The notes below the pieces were generated by a model. The model ran no database searches. It saw only the letters and a list, made by a program, of their open reading frames with translations, and was not told the DNA's origin. 38,514 nt of DNA from Acidobacteriota bacterium (GTDB taxonomy: Bacteria; Acidobacteriota; Terriglobia; UBA7540): assembly GCA_003165315.1 (NCBI GenBank), contig PLSX01000078.1, positions 33,566 through 72,079 on the forward strand, written 5' to 3'. Within the stretch, counting starts at the first letter, position 1, and each line of letters begins with the position of its first letter. Made by a program: the position numbers and the translations under genes. Of this stretch, positions 9,094 through 16,344 are shown piece after piece.

Positions 9094-9112
9094 AATAACC
9101 GGACCGGTTATT
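9094..9112. promoter_or_regulatory. Perfect intercistronic palindrome/hairpin
   Basis: AATAACCG (9094-9101), three-base loop, CGGTTATT (9105-9112). It lies in the 56-base gap between the HdrA-like gene and the ferredoxin gene, 12 bases after the upstream stop and shortly before the ferredoxin ribosome site. There is no U-tract, so it is more likely an mRNA processing or stability hairpin, or a protein-binding site, than a terminator. Confidence 0.5.
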
Positions 9113-9124
9113 CTTCACAGGCCC

Positions 9125-9508
9125 TCAATGGCTGGGCTTGTTGGGGTCTGCCAGCTCATTCAAGCGTTCGCGGATTCGGTCAAGGATGCCATCATTGGTG
9201 GTGTTACGGATATCCAGGGGAACAAAGTTTTTGGCGTCAAACTCTGTGCTGCGAAGGGCTTTCTTGAATAGCTTCATTTGCGTTTCCGCCTGGCAGGCGC
9301 AAACCATGACGTAAGTGTCAGGATCTTTCTCGGCTGAGCGTAGTACATCCTGAAGGATCTGATTTCCACCCTCTGCGCAGAGTTGCGGGTGCACGGCAGC
9401 ATAGGAAACATCAAACTCGGATTCGATTTCGAACGCCAAAGAGTTCATGTCAGCGTAGCGAAAAGGATCAAGACCCTTGCAGTTGCAAATCAAGGTTTTG
9501 ACATTCAT
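9125..9508 (-). CDS. HdrA N-terminal-like redox protein
   Basis: A 127-residue soluble protein with a pattern I associate with the N-terminal part of HdrA-type (heterodisulfide reductase A) proteins: a first strand ending in CxC-K-G (KTLICNCKG), a single Cys in the HPQLCAEGG segment, and a strand with CxC-Q (VMVCACQAETQ) followed by a helix. In HdrA proteins this region precedes the flavin domain and holds conserved cysteines; here it stands alone. A near-consensus ribosome site, TAGGAGGA, precedes the ATG. The ferredoxin downstream suggests the pair makes a small electron-transfer module with a flavin-containing partner encoded elsewhere. The family assignment is moderate and function is unproven. 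Confidence 0.6.
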   Translation of the reverse strand: MNVKTLICNCKGLDPFRYADMNSLAFEIESEFDVSYAAVHPQLCAEGGNQILQDVLRSAEKDPDTYVMVCACQAETQMKLFKKALRSTEFDAKNFVPLDIRNTTNDGILDRIRERLNELADPNKPSH

Positions 9509-9860
9509 CAGATCCTCCTAAGAGAAACTCCATACTATTTCTTATGGAACCCCCCAATGAGCATCAAGTTGCTTTCAAGAACTTTCTGGAAATAAATCCA
9601 TGCACCTCAATGGCCACAATCAGAAATTATGCGCCAGCGCCTTTCGCACGCCATAATCCAATGAAATCAAAACCTTTAGATCTTGGTTTAGAGCTTTTCC
9701 ACGCCCACCCCAGGAGGGGAAGAGACTTTTTCCCCAAGCGGAAGTGTATACGGAATACAAAAAGCGGGATTCTATGATACGGTCCAGCAGACCGGAGAAA
9801 ATGTCGATAGGGAGTGCGCTTCACCATTCAGCAACTTGTAGCAGCATTATGCACCCTGTA

Positions 9861-9877
9861 ATTGCCAGCCTGGCAAT
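9861..9877. promoter_or_regulatory. 17-bp perfect palindrome, candidate operator
   Basis: ATTGCCAG-C-CTGGCAAT, eight-base arms around one central base. This size and symmetry fits a site for a dimeric regulator, in the shared upstream region of the HdrA-like/ferredoxin pair and the PilZ-like gene. Which regulator binds is unknown. Confidence 0.4.
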
Positions 9878-10046
9878 AATGTTGCCATAGAATGCGCCAA
9901 CCCGCGCTCGTACGGATTCATTGCCTCAAGAGCTGACAATCGGTAGAATACAGTGAGTGCAATAGCTTGGGCATCTCGTGGCTAGGGTCTTACGCTTTGG
10001 CCGAGCGGATTCCTAAGCGGTGGGTTTCTGATTCCGGCCGCCAGCG

Positions 10047-10063
10047 CAGGTGGCGACCACCTG
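10047..10063 (+). promoter_or_regulatory. Hairpin just before the PilZ-like start codon
   Basis: CAGGTGG, triloop CGA, CCACCTG: a perfect 7-bp stem ending 18 bases before ATG 10082. It would fold in the leader next to the weak ribosome site (GAGCGG-like), so it could influence translation. No family of leader element is recognised. Confidence 0.35.
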
Positions 10064-10081
10064 ACGGATGAGCGGTCGTCT

Positions 10082-11089
10082 ATGGATAACAACTCGCTTT
10101 CTGACTCCTCGGCCCCCAATACTTCACCCGAACAGAGGCGGAGCACTAGGATTGATTACGTTACGACCATCCTCATTTCGGGCAAGGACGGTTCGGGTAC
10201 GCCTTTTCGGGAATATACCCAGACAGCCGTGGTTAATATGCATGGCTGTAAGGTCCGGACCTCCTATCGAATCACCGTGGGCATGCTCGTCACCTTGGAA
10301 TGTCCCAAGGCCGGAATGTGGGGAAAGGGTGTCTGCGTCAGGGTTTGGGATGCTCCCCCGGGTGTTGCGGGCCACGAGATTGCTGTACAACTCATAAAAC
10401 CTCAAAACCTGTGGGGTGTACCCAATCCACCTGCGGATTGGGAAAATGTCGCCAAAGCCATAGCGCAAGGAAGGGCAGTTCAGGCTGAAAGCCAGGTTCG
10501 GCCCGTTCCGCCTTCTTCGACTAGCCCTCGAGTGACCATTACCGCTCCTATCGATCCCGTTCTTCCGCCGCCAGTTCAGCCTGTAACACCTGCTGTGGTC
10601 CCGCAGTCAGTGCCGCCTGCTGCCGCGTCTGCGACCCGTCCCCCGGTAGTAATTGCGACGCCTCCAGCGTTACTAGTGGCGATGCCTTCCGCAGATGCCG
10701 CTGTGATGCCGGCCACCGGGTCACTCATTGACCCACGCCTCGCCGAGCTTGAGCGGCGTTCCACACAATTGGTGGAGTCGGTTCTCGATATCCTGCGTGG
10801 GCAAGCGGAGCAATACACCCGCAGCAGCCTGGAGGAATTTCGACAGCAGATGGATGCGCTCATTCAGGACGCCGAGGCGCGAATGAAACGGGTTCTGAAG
10901 CAATCCTATGAAGATTCTGCCGGGTCGTTGATTGGCCTGCGAACCGATCTGATGGAGCAGATGGCGTCGCGGGGAGCGCAATTGATCCGAACCACGGAGG
11001 AGACTTTGCGCACGCGCCTCCGACACCAGGTGGCGACTCAAGATGGGGCTGCGCCATTGCCCTCTCCAGAGCCCGTCGCAAAAAAGTGA
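10082..11089 (+). CDS. PilZ-like domain protein with Pro-rich linker and C-terminal coiled coil
   Basis: A 335-residue cytoplasmic protein. Residues about 17-115 look like a PilZ-type beta barrel: an early RRSTRIDY motif (RxxxR, the usual c-di-GMP contact) and VVNMHGCKV in the place of the D/NxSxxG motif, which is degenerate, so c-di-GMP binding is uncertain. Residues about 140-215 are a low-complexity linker rich in Pro, Ala and Val. Residues about 218-320 are predicted helical with heptad-like repeats (ERRSTQLVESVLDILRGQAE and onward), suggesting oligomerisation. This architecture, PilZ-like domain plus linker plus helix, occurs in Acidobacteria. The following membrane protein begins 77 bases later on the same strand, possibly in one transcript. 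Confidence 0.65.
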   Translation: MDNNSLSDSSAPNTSPEQRRSTRIDYVTTILISGKDGSGTPFREYTQTAVVNMHGCKVRTSYRITVGMLVTLECPKAGMWGKGVCVRVWDAPPGVAGHEIAVQLIKPQNLWGVPNPPADWENVAKAIAQGRAVQAESQVRPVPPSSTSPRVTITAPIDPVLPPPVQPVTPAVVPQSVPPAAASATRPPVVIATPPALLVAMPSADAAVMPATGSLIDPRLAELERRSTQLVESVLDILRGQAEQYTRSSLEEFRQQMDALIQDAEARMKRVLKQSYEDSAGSLIGLRTDLMEQMASRGAQLIRTTEETLRTRLRHQVATQDGAAPLPSPEPVAKK

Positions 11090-11166
11090 TGAGCCGCCTG
11101 CTTCACATGGGAAGGAGAGTCAAATCCCCTTCTCGCAATTGACGACCATCTCTTCCGGCATCCACC

Positions 11167-12426
11167 TTGAATAAGCCACCTAAATCTCCGGTTTACACCT
11201 ATGTGTTGGTAGCTGCCGCTACAGCCGTATCGATCGCATTTCTTGCCAATCCTGGCATTTACCAGCCCTACCTTGAAGGCGCGGCTTATTTGCAGATCGC
11301 CCAAGGACATCCTGAAGCCACCTACAGCTATTATGCGGGACGCGTGCTTCATCCCTTTGCTGTCCGTGTGCTGGCGGACACGTTTTCAATGGACCTGCAA
11401 CGCGCTTTCTTTGTATCGGCGGTAATTTCGCTGCTGGCGCTTTGCGTTTTCCTTAGCCTCTATCTCCGCAAACGTAGCCTGACCCCGGCATTCCTGCCAG
11501 TTCTTGTCTGCGTACCGGCAATGGTTATGCTCTATCGCGGTTACTATTTTCATGACCTCTTCCACGCCATGCTCGTGGCGGCATTCTTCCTGGCCTATTC
11601 GTACTCAGCTTGGATCGCCCTTCCTATCTTGTTCCTCCTGCATTGGACCCGTGAATCGACCATCCTGCTCAGCGGCTGCCTGGCCGTGATCAGCTTGCGC
11701 CGGCGTGACTGGGCATTGGCGCTCGCGGTGGCGCTCGTTGCCGCTTTCGGTATGGACATGACCAGCATCGCTGCACATTCTGCGCTACCTAATAAGCATG
11801 GCTTAAACGCTCTTGAGATGTATGCGCTGAAAGTTCCTTATGACTTCTGCAACAATTTCCTCGGGCTTGTCTTTTGGACGGATACCAATGCTTCCACCCT
11901 CAGCTTTTCCCCAAAGTGGGTCGTCAACATTCCTGGACACCTGGGCTCTATTCATCAAGTGGGGTTTTGTGGCTTTCATCCAAGTATGATCCTCCATACC
12001 CTGGCTGCGTTCCTGATTCCCTTTGGTATCGGGCCGGGCATCGCCGCGCGCATGATTCGCGAGGGGCGGCGTGCCTTGCCCCAGTATGATTGCGTTTTTC
12101 AGACCGCTTTTGCCTATGGCATAACTTGCCTGATGCTTGCTCCTGTTATCGGAGTTTGGCCGGAGCGCTACGTCCTGTACGCCTGGCCTCTGTTTTGGCT
12201 AGCCTTGCCAGAATTGCTTAAACCTCTCACGTTTGACCACGTCCAGACGATCATCCTGATTGCCCTGCACTCCGCGGCATGCGTGGTCGGATTTCTCTCG
12301 TTCGGACGGTCGGGGTTTATCCAATTTGCGATGTTGATGATCTTGATGGTCCTCAATATAGCGGCATACTACTTTCTCAAATCGATCCAATATCAGATTA
12401 TGGGACAAGATGCACCTCAGGTTTGA
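11167..12426 (+). CDS. Polytopic membrane protein, GT-C-like, function unknown
   Basis: A 419-residue integral membrane protein with about ten hydrophobic helices spread over the whole length, starting at residue 10. The first periplasmic-type loop holds YLEGAAYLQIAQGHPEATYSYYAGRVLHP, and a charged DLFHAM segment and HWTRES follow between helices. This layout resembles GT-C-fold glycosyltransferases or other acceptor-binding membrane enzymes, but there is no diagnostic motif, so I give no function. The start is TTG; an in-frame stop at 11140 rules out a longer form, and no good ribosome site is visible, so the start is uncertain. It lies between the PilZ-like gene and korA; the -10 element for korA overlaps its stop codon. 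Confidence 0.7.
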   Translation: MNKPPKSPVYTYVLVAAATAVSIAFLANPGIYQPYLEGAAYLQIAQGHPEATYSYYAGRVLHPFAVRVLADTFSMDLQRAFFVSAVISLLALCVFLSLYLRKRSLTPAFLPVLVCVPAMVMLYRGYYFHDLFHAMLVAAFFLAYSYSAWIALPILFLLHWTRESTILLSGCLAVISLRRRDWALALAVALVAAFGMDMTSIAAHSALPNKHGLNALEMYALKVPYDFCNNFLGLVFWTDTNASTLSFSPKWVVNIPGHLGSIHQVGFCGFHPSMILHTLAAFLIPFGIGPGIAARMIREGRRALPQYDCVFQTAFAYGITCLMLAPVIGVWPERYVLYAWPLFWLALPELLKPLTFDHVQTIILIALHSAACVVGFLSFGRSGFIQFAMLMILMVLNIAAYYFLKSIQYQIMGQDAPQV

Positions 12427-12432
12427 TATAAT
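12424..12432 (+). promoter_or_regulatory. Extended -10 promoter for korAB
   Basis: TGATATAAT is a full match to the extended -10 consensus TGnTATAAT, located at the stop of the membrane-protein gene and about 230 bases before korA. No good -35 is seen, which is tolerated by extended -10 promoters. This would give korAB a leader of about 220 bases. Confidence 0.5.
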
Positions 12433-12661
12433 GCGGCAGTTGGGGAAGTAGGGCATTCGTCATTAAGATCTTGTGTGGCATATTGTTTCTGACCTGGACT
12501 CAAGGCTGGAGGTAAATTCTCCGGTCTTGCAATTTCCCCGGCAAAACCGCCGCATGGGGGCACCTCGCGGCTTGTTTCTCGTTGCTCGCCCCGAATGCGT
12601 GTCGAAAGGGAGCAGATCCCAGGCTATTTCGAATCTCGAAAAGACATTCAAAGGGAATCCG

Positions 12662-14506
12662 ATGGCAACCACTCATATTGAGCCGCAAGAAGATGCATCA
12701 CCCGCAGGACAAGCGCAAATCATCAACGACCTCAGTATCCAGGTGGCGACTGTAAACGGTTCGGGCAGCCAAACCGCCAATCTGGTTTTGCTCCGCGCAA
12801 TTTTTCAAATGGGAATTCCGGTTTCGGGCAAGAACCTGTTTCCCTCCAACATCGCCGGCCTGCCAACCTGGTTTACCATCCGGGCTTCCAAGGAGGGTTA
12901 CATTGCGCGCCGCCGGGATAGCGAATATATGGTGGCGATGAACCCTGAGACGACGGAAGAGGATGTGCTGGGCCTCAAGCCTGGGGCAGCCTGCGTTTAC
13001 GACGAGCGTTTGAATTTGCAGCGGCTGCGGGACGATGTGGTTTTCTACCCTGTGCCCTTTGATTCCCTGGTCGCACCTGTCTGCCCTGATGCGCGGCTTC
13101 GCAAACTTGTGCGGAACATGATCTACGACGGCGTCCTGGCAAAACTGTTGGGCATTGAGATGGAGGAGATCCAAAGGGCGCTCCAGAAGCAGTTTCGCAA
13201 GAAAGCCAAGGCTGCGGAACTCAATTGGAACGCCGCCCGCGTCGGCTTTGAGTTTGCCGAGAATAACCTGGTGAAAGCAGATCCCCACACGCTGCATCGC
13301 ATGAACGGCACGCAAGGCAAGATTTTGATTGAGGGCAACGCCGCCACCGCTCTGGGCTCGATGTTCGGCGGCGTTACTGTGGTCACGTGGTATCCCATCA
13401 CTCCTTCTTCTTCCGTCTGCGAGACCCTTACCGACTACATGAAGCGTTATCGCATCGATAAAGAAACCGGGAAGGCCACGTTTGCAATTGTGCAGGCGGA
13501 AGATGAGCTGGCGGCGCTGGGCATGGCTCTGGGAGCGGGTTGGGCCGGGGCGCGTTCCATGACGGCCACCGCCGGGCCGGGCATCTCCCTGATGTCGGAA
13601 TTCGCCGGTTTCGGATACTACGTGGAAATCCCCACGGTGATTTTTGACATCCAGCGCGTAGGGCCGTCCACCGGCCTTCCCACGCGCACTGCCCAGGGAG
13701 ACATCCTCTCCACCGCTCTGCTTTCCCACGGCGACACCAAGCACCCGATGTTGCTGCCGTGCTCCCCGAGCGAATGTTTCGATATGGCAATAGCGGCCTT
13801 TGACCTTGCCGAGGATTTGCAAACGCCGGTATTTGTTATGAGCGACCTCGACCTGGGAATGAACACATGGATGTCTGACCCATTTACCTATCCCAACAAG
13901 CCCATTGCGCGCGGCAAAGTGCTGAGCGCGGAGGATGTGCGCCGGATGGGAGGTTTTGAGCGCTACAAAGACGTTGATGGCGACGGTATCGGCTACCGCA
14001 CTCTTCCTGGCACTCACGAGCGACTCAGCGGCTGGTTTGCCCGCGGCAGCGGCCACAATGAAAAAGCCATTTATAGCGAGCGGCCCGATGTCTACGTGAA
14101 CAATGTTGATCGCCTTGAACGCAAATTTGAAAACTCCCGACACAAGGTTCCTGGTCCTGTCATTGTGGAGTCGAAGGAGCCCGAAGTGGGTATCATCGCC
14201 TACGGCACCAGCCACTGGGCATTGGAAGAGAGCCTGGCCCAGTTGCGGCGCGAGCAGAATATTGACGCAGGCTATTGCCGCTTGCGGGCCTATCCCTTTT
14301 CTCCGGAAGTACATGACTTTATAAACCGCTACCAGCGCGTCTACGTTGTGGATCAAAATCGCGACGCCCAGATGCTCGGCTTGCTGCGGTTGGAATGCAG
14401 CGCTCAGCAAATCGCGAAGCTCCGCAGCATTCGCCACTATGATGGATCGTCGCTTGACGCGCGTTCCGTAACCGACGAGATTGTTTCCCAGGAGGCTGCA
14501 AACTAA
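12662..14506 (+). CDS. korA: 2-oxoacid:ferredoxin oxidoreductase, fused gamma/alpha subunit
   Basis: A 614-residue subunit that with KorB oxidatively decarboxylates a 2-oxoacid (2-oxoglutarate most likely) to the acyl-CoA, reducing ferredoxin. Residues about 20-210 form the gamma domain (GSGSQTANLVLLRAIF, NLFPSNIAGLPTWFTIR). The alpha pyrimidine-binding domain follows with the typical YPITPSSSVCETL, VQAEDELAALGMALGAGWAG, TATAGPGISLM and the GPSTGLPTRTAQGD loop, then domain II with VVDQNRDAQML near the C terminus. I use ATG 12662 (AGGGA upstream); the open frame extends to 12473 but that part is not conserved in appearance. KorB starts one base after its stop. No ferredoxin domain is fused, so a separate ferredoxin is the acceptor. 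Confidence 0.9.
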   Translation: MATTHIEPQEDASPAGQAQIINDLSIQVATVNGSGSQTANLVLLRAIFQMGIPVSGKNLFPSNIAGLPTWFTIRASKEGYIARRRDSEYMVAMNPETTEEDVLGLKPGAACVYDERLNLQRLRDDVVFYPVPFDSLVAPVCPDARLRKLVRNMIYDGVLAKLLGIEMEEIQRALQKQFRKKAKAAELNWNAARVGFEFAENNLVKADPHTLHRMNGTQGKILIEGNAATALGSMFGGVTVVTWYPITPSSSVCETLTDYMKRYRIDKETGKATFAIVQAEDELAALGMALGAGWAGARSMTATAGPGISLMSEFAGFGYYVEIPTVIFDIQRVGPSTGLPTRTAQGDILSTALLSHGDTKHPMLLPCSPSECFDMAIAAFDLAEDLQTPVFVMSDLDLGMNTWMSDPFTYPNKPIARGKVLSAEDVRRMGGFERYKDVDGDGIGYRTLPGTHERLSGWFARGSGHNEKAIYSERPDVYVNNVDRLERKFENSRHKVPGPVIVESKEPEVGIIAYGTSHWALEESLAQLRREQNIDAGYCRLRAYPFSPEVHDFINRYQRVYVVDQNRDAQMLGLLRLECSAQQIAKLRSIRHYDGSSLDARSVTDEIVSQEAAN

Positions 14507-14507
14507 T

Positions 14508-15557
14508 ATGGTAACTGCAACGGTTCCCCCTGCACCATCCGCCAAAACCAACCGCATTGGGTTGGAAATGTCGATTTACAAGGGCAACAAGAGCACGCTC
14601 TGCGCGGGCTGCGGCCACAATGCCATTTCCGAGCGCATCATTGAAGCGTGTTACGAAATGGGTGTTGAACCCCACCGCGTTGCCAAGCTTTCCGGAATCG
14701 GTTGTTCCTCCAAGAGCCCGGCCTACTTTCTGAACAGCGCTTATGGGCTGAACGCGGTCCATGGACGCATGCCCAGCGTTGCCACGGGCGCTCTGCTGGC
14801 CAATCGCAACCTTGTCGCGATGGGAATCAGTGGCGATGGCGACACGGCCTCCATAGGCGTTGGACAATTCGTGCACTTGATGCGGCGCAACCTCCCCATT
14901 ATTTACATTATTGAAGACAACGGTTGTTATGGACTCACCAAGGGCCAATTCTCCGCCACGGCAGACCTGGGGTCGAAACTCAAGACGGGAGTGGTCAACG
15001 ATCTGCCGCCCATCGATACCTGCGCGCTGGCCATACAACTGGGCGCCACCTTCGTGGCCCGATCGTTCTCCGGCGACAAACGCCAATTGCTGGCGCTCAT
15101 TAAGGGCGCTTTGGCCCACAACGGCACAGCGATGCTCGACGTCATTTCCCCGTGCGTCACCTTCAATGACCACGAAGGTTCCACTAAGTCCTACAGCTAT
15201 GTGAAGGACCACGACGAACCGGTGGCGGACGTGAGCTTTGTTCCGTTCTTCGAAGACATCACCGTGGACTACGATCCGGGCACAACCACCAGCATCACCA
15301 TGCACGACGGTTCGCAGGTGCTGCTGCGCAAGATCAACACAGAGTACGACCCCACCAACAAGGGCGCGGCTTTGCAGATGCTCACGGAGTCCCACGACAA
15401 GGGCGAAATCGTTACCGGGCTCTTCTATGTGGACCCCAAACGGCCGAACTTTATCGATCAATTGAACGTGATGGATGAACCGCTGGCCACCCTGCCGGAA
15501 TCCAAGGTGCGACCGCCCAAGGAAGTCCTGGACCAGGTGATGCAGTCGTTGATGTAA
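14508..15557 (+). CDS. korB: 2-oxoacid:ferredoxin oxidoreductase, beta (TPP-binding) subunit
   Basis: A 349-residue beta subunit, the partner of korA. The thiamine-diphosphate motif is GDGDTASIGVGQF...N (about residues 106-130), with the N of EDNGCYGLTKGQ closing it. Upstream CAGCGHN supplies two of the cysteines that hold the single 4Fe-4S cluster, and GIGCSSKSP is the usual substrate loop. The N-terminal 15 residues are a low-complexity Pro/Ala/Thr stretch. The start ATG 14508 is one base past the korA stop, with CAGGAGG at 14490-14496 inside korA as its ribosome site; this tight spacing implies translational coupling. The ending is followed by a long non-coding region. Confidence 0.92.
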   Translation: MVTATVPPAPSAKTNRIGLEMSIYKGNKSTLCAGCGHNAISERIIEACYEMGVEPHRVAKLSGIGCSSKSPAYFLNSAYGLNAVHGRMPSVATGALLANRNLVAMGISGDGDTASIGVGQFVHLMRRNLPIIYIIEDNGCYGLTKGQFSATADLGSKLKTGVVNDLPPIDTCALAIQLGATFVARSFSGDKRQLLALIKGALAHNGTAMLDVISPCVTFNDHEGSTKSYSYVKDHDEPVADVSFVPFFEDITVDYDPGTTTSITMHDGSQVLLRKINTEYDPTNKGAALQMLTESHDKGEIVTGLFYVDPKRPNFIDQLNVMDEPLATLPESKVRPPKEVLDQVMQSLM

Positions 15558-15802
15558 GCGGCGTGTTGTCATTTAAGTCTATCCAGATTCAGCAGAGTCG
15601 CCTCCATCCCATGATCAAGATCGAAGCGATGAGGTTTGCTCTTCGCTTTATTCGCGGGTATCGATAATTCCTCCACCAGAGGTTTCCGGGGTTATTGCAT
15701 TTTGATTTTCTCATTTCGCCCCATTTGGCGTTGAGAAGGCCAAATCTGCCCCCTTTTCCATGCAATCTCGTCAAAAATGGCTGATAATCCGATGCTATTT
15801 GG
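15558..15802. other. Intergenic sequence after korB
   Basis: About 245 bases downstream of korB with no gene I can support. An imperfect repeat ATTTGGCGTTGAGAAGGCCAAAT (around 15723-15745) could fold into a short stem. The minus-strand unit ending at 15803 begins just to the right. Confidence 0.4.
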
Positions 15803-16097
15803 TCAAAAATACGTGCTTTTGGGATGACGTATTGTCTCTGTTTTGTTTGTTTTCAATAACATTCCGGCTTCGGTCGTACAAAAGATAATTCTTTCTTCAT
15901 GGGTGGTGCCACGGAGGCGTCCGTGAGGCCAGAGGCCAAGCCTCAATTGACATGCTGTCGGCCCGCACCGCCACGGTGGAGGTGGTTCGCGAAGCGCCCA
16001 GAATGTGAGCTTGCAAAGGTGAAAGGTGTCGAACCGGGTGGCGGGGGGCAGGGTAGGAGCCTTCCGCAGGGACATGACGGGCCTCATTCTCAGTCGC
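15803..16097 (-). ncRNA. Promoter- and terminator-bounded minus-strand unit: candidate small RNA or 90-aa ORF
   Basis: A transcript of about 290 bases is implied by the consensus promoter at 16104-16131 and the terminator at 15808-15833. The sequence is GC-rich with several hairpins, for example CACGGA-GGCG-TCCGTG near 15911-15926 and GAGGC-CAA-GCCTC near 15933-15945. It does not match the conserved cores of SRP RNA, 6S, tmRNA or RNase P that I know. It also contains an ATG at 16075 with GAGG seven bases upstream and 90 codons to a TGA at 15803, but the product has odd composition (Pro, Trp, Arg, Cys, Thr) and its end runs into the terminator stem, so a structured RNA seems at least as likely as a protein. 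Confidence 0.35.
15808..15833 (-). terminator. Intrinsic terminator of the minus-strand unit
   Basis: On the minus strand AATACGT (15833-15827), a 12-base loop, then ACGTATT (15814-15808) continuing into TTTTGACC. A 7-bp stem plus U-run is consistent with a modest intrinsic terminator. Confidence 0.5.
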
Positions 16098-16103
16098 CAC
16101 ACT

Positions 16104-16131
16104 AGTATACACCCTAGCCTAATAATGTCAA
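16104..16131 (-). promoter_or_regulatory. Consensus sigma70 promoter facing left
   Basis: Minus strand TTGACA (16131-16126), 16-base spacer, TATACT (16109-16104). The predicted start is near 16097. The nearest downstream signal is the terminator at 15808-15833, so it drives a short transcript rather than the plus-strand korAB or the GH42 gene. Confidence 0.65.
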
Positions 16132-16344
16132 GAGACAAGGTGTCGCGGGGATGGTGGTGGGCGCCAGGATTGGTGGATTGATGCGCCAACAACCGCCGGC
16201 GAGCCTTGGAGCGCAGGTCACACAAAAGGTCAAGTTCGACCACATTTGTGGTAAATCTCTGCAATTATTTCTGGTGTTCGTGCAGATCCAAAGTCATTGC
16301 GGACTTGCCCCGTGTCTGTGGCCATCCTTCTCAAGCCAGAGAAC
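16132..16344. other. Intergenic sequence after the GH42 gene
   Basis: About 210 bases between the 3' end of the GH42 gene and the leftward promoter. Nothing further recognised; no T-tailed hairpin was found for the GH42 transcript. Confidence 0.35.

Larger units (their letters stand above)
9509..10081. other. Intergenic region between divergent genes
   Basis: 573 bases between the divergent HdrA-like and PilZ-like genes, so promoters for both should be here. Short open frames on the plus strand have no ribosome site or recognisable product. Visible structure: an inverted repeat CGGTC-N5-GACCG at 9780-9794, the palindrome at 9861-9877 and the hairpin at 10047-10063, listed separately. I do not see a confident sigma70 promoter. 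Confidence 0.45.

Noticed and set aside
9094..9127. TGA ending the HdrA-like gene followed by a hairpin, as a second SECIS.
   Set aside because: Readthrough adds only about 14 codons without motif, and the codon is not at a Cys-type position.
12698..14557. A 619-codon open frame opposite korA, and a 417-codon one opposite korB.
   Set aside because: They are antisense shadows of highly conserved genes in GC-rich DNA; products have no family features.
15803..16097. SRP RNA, because of GCGGAAGG in the minus strand.
   Set aside because: The rest of the conserved SRP core and its long helix are absent.
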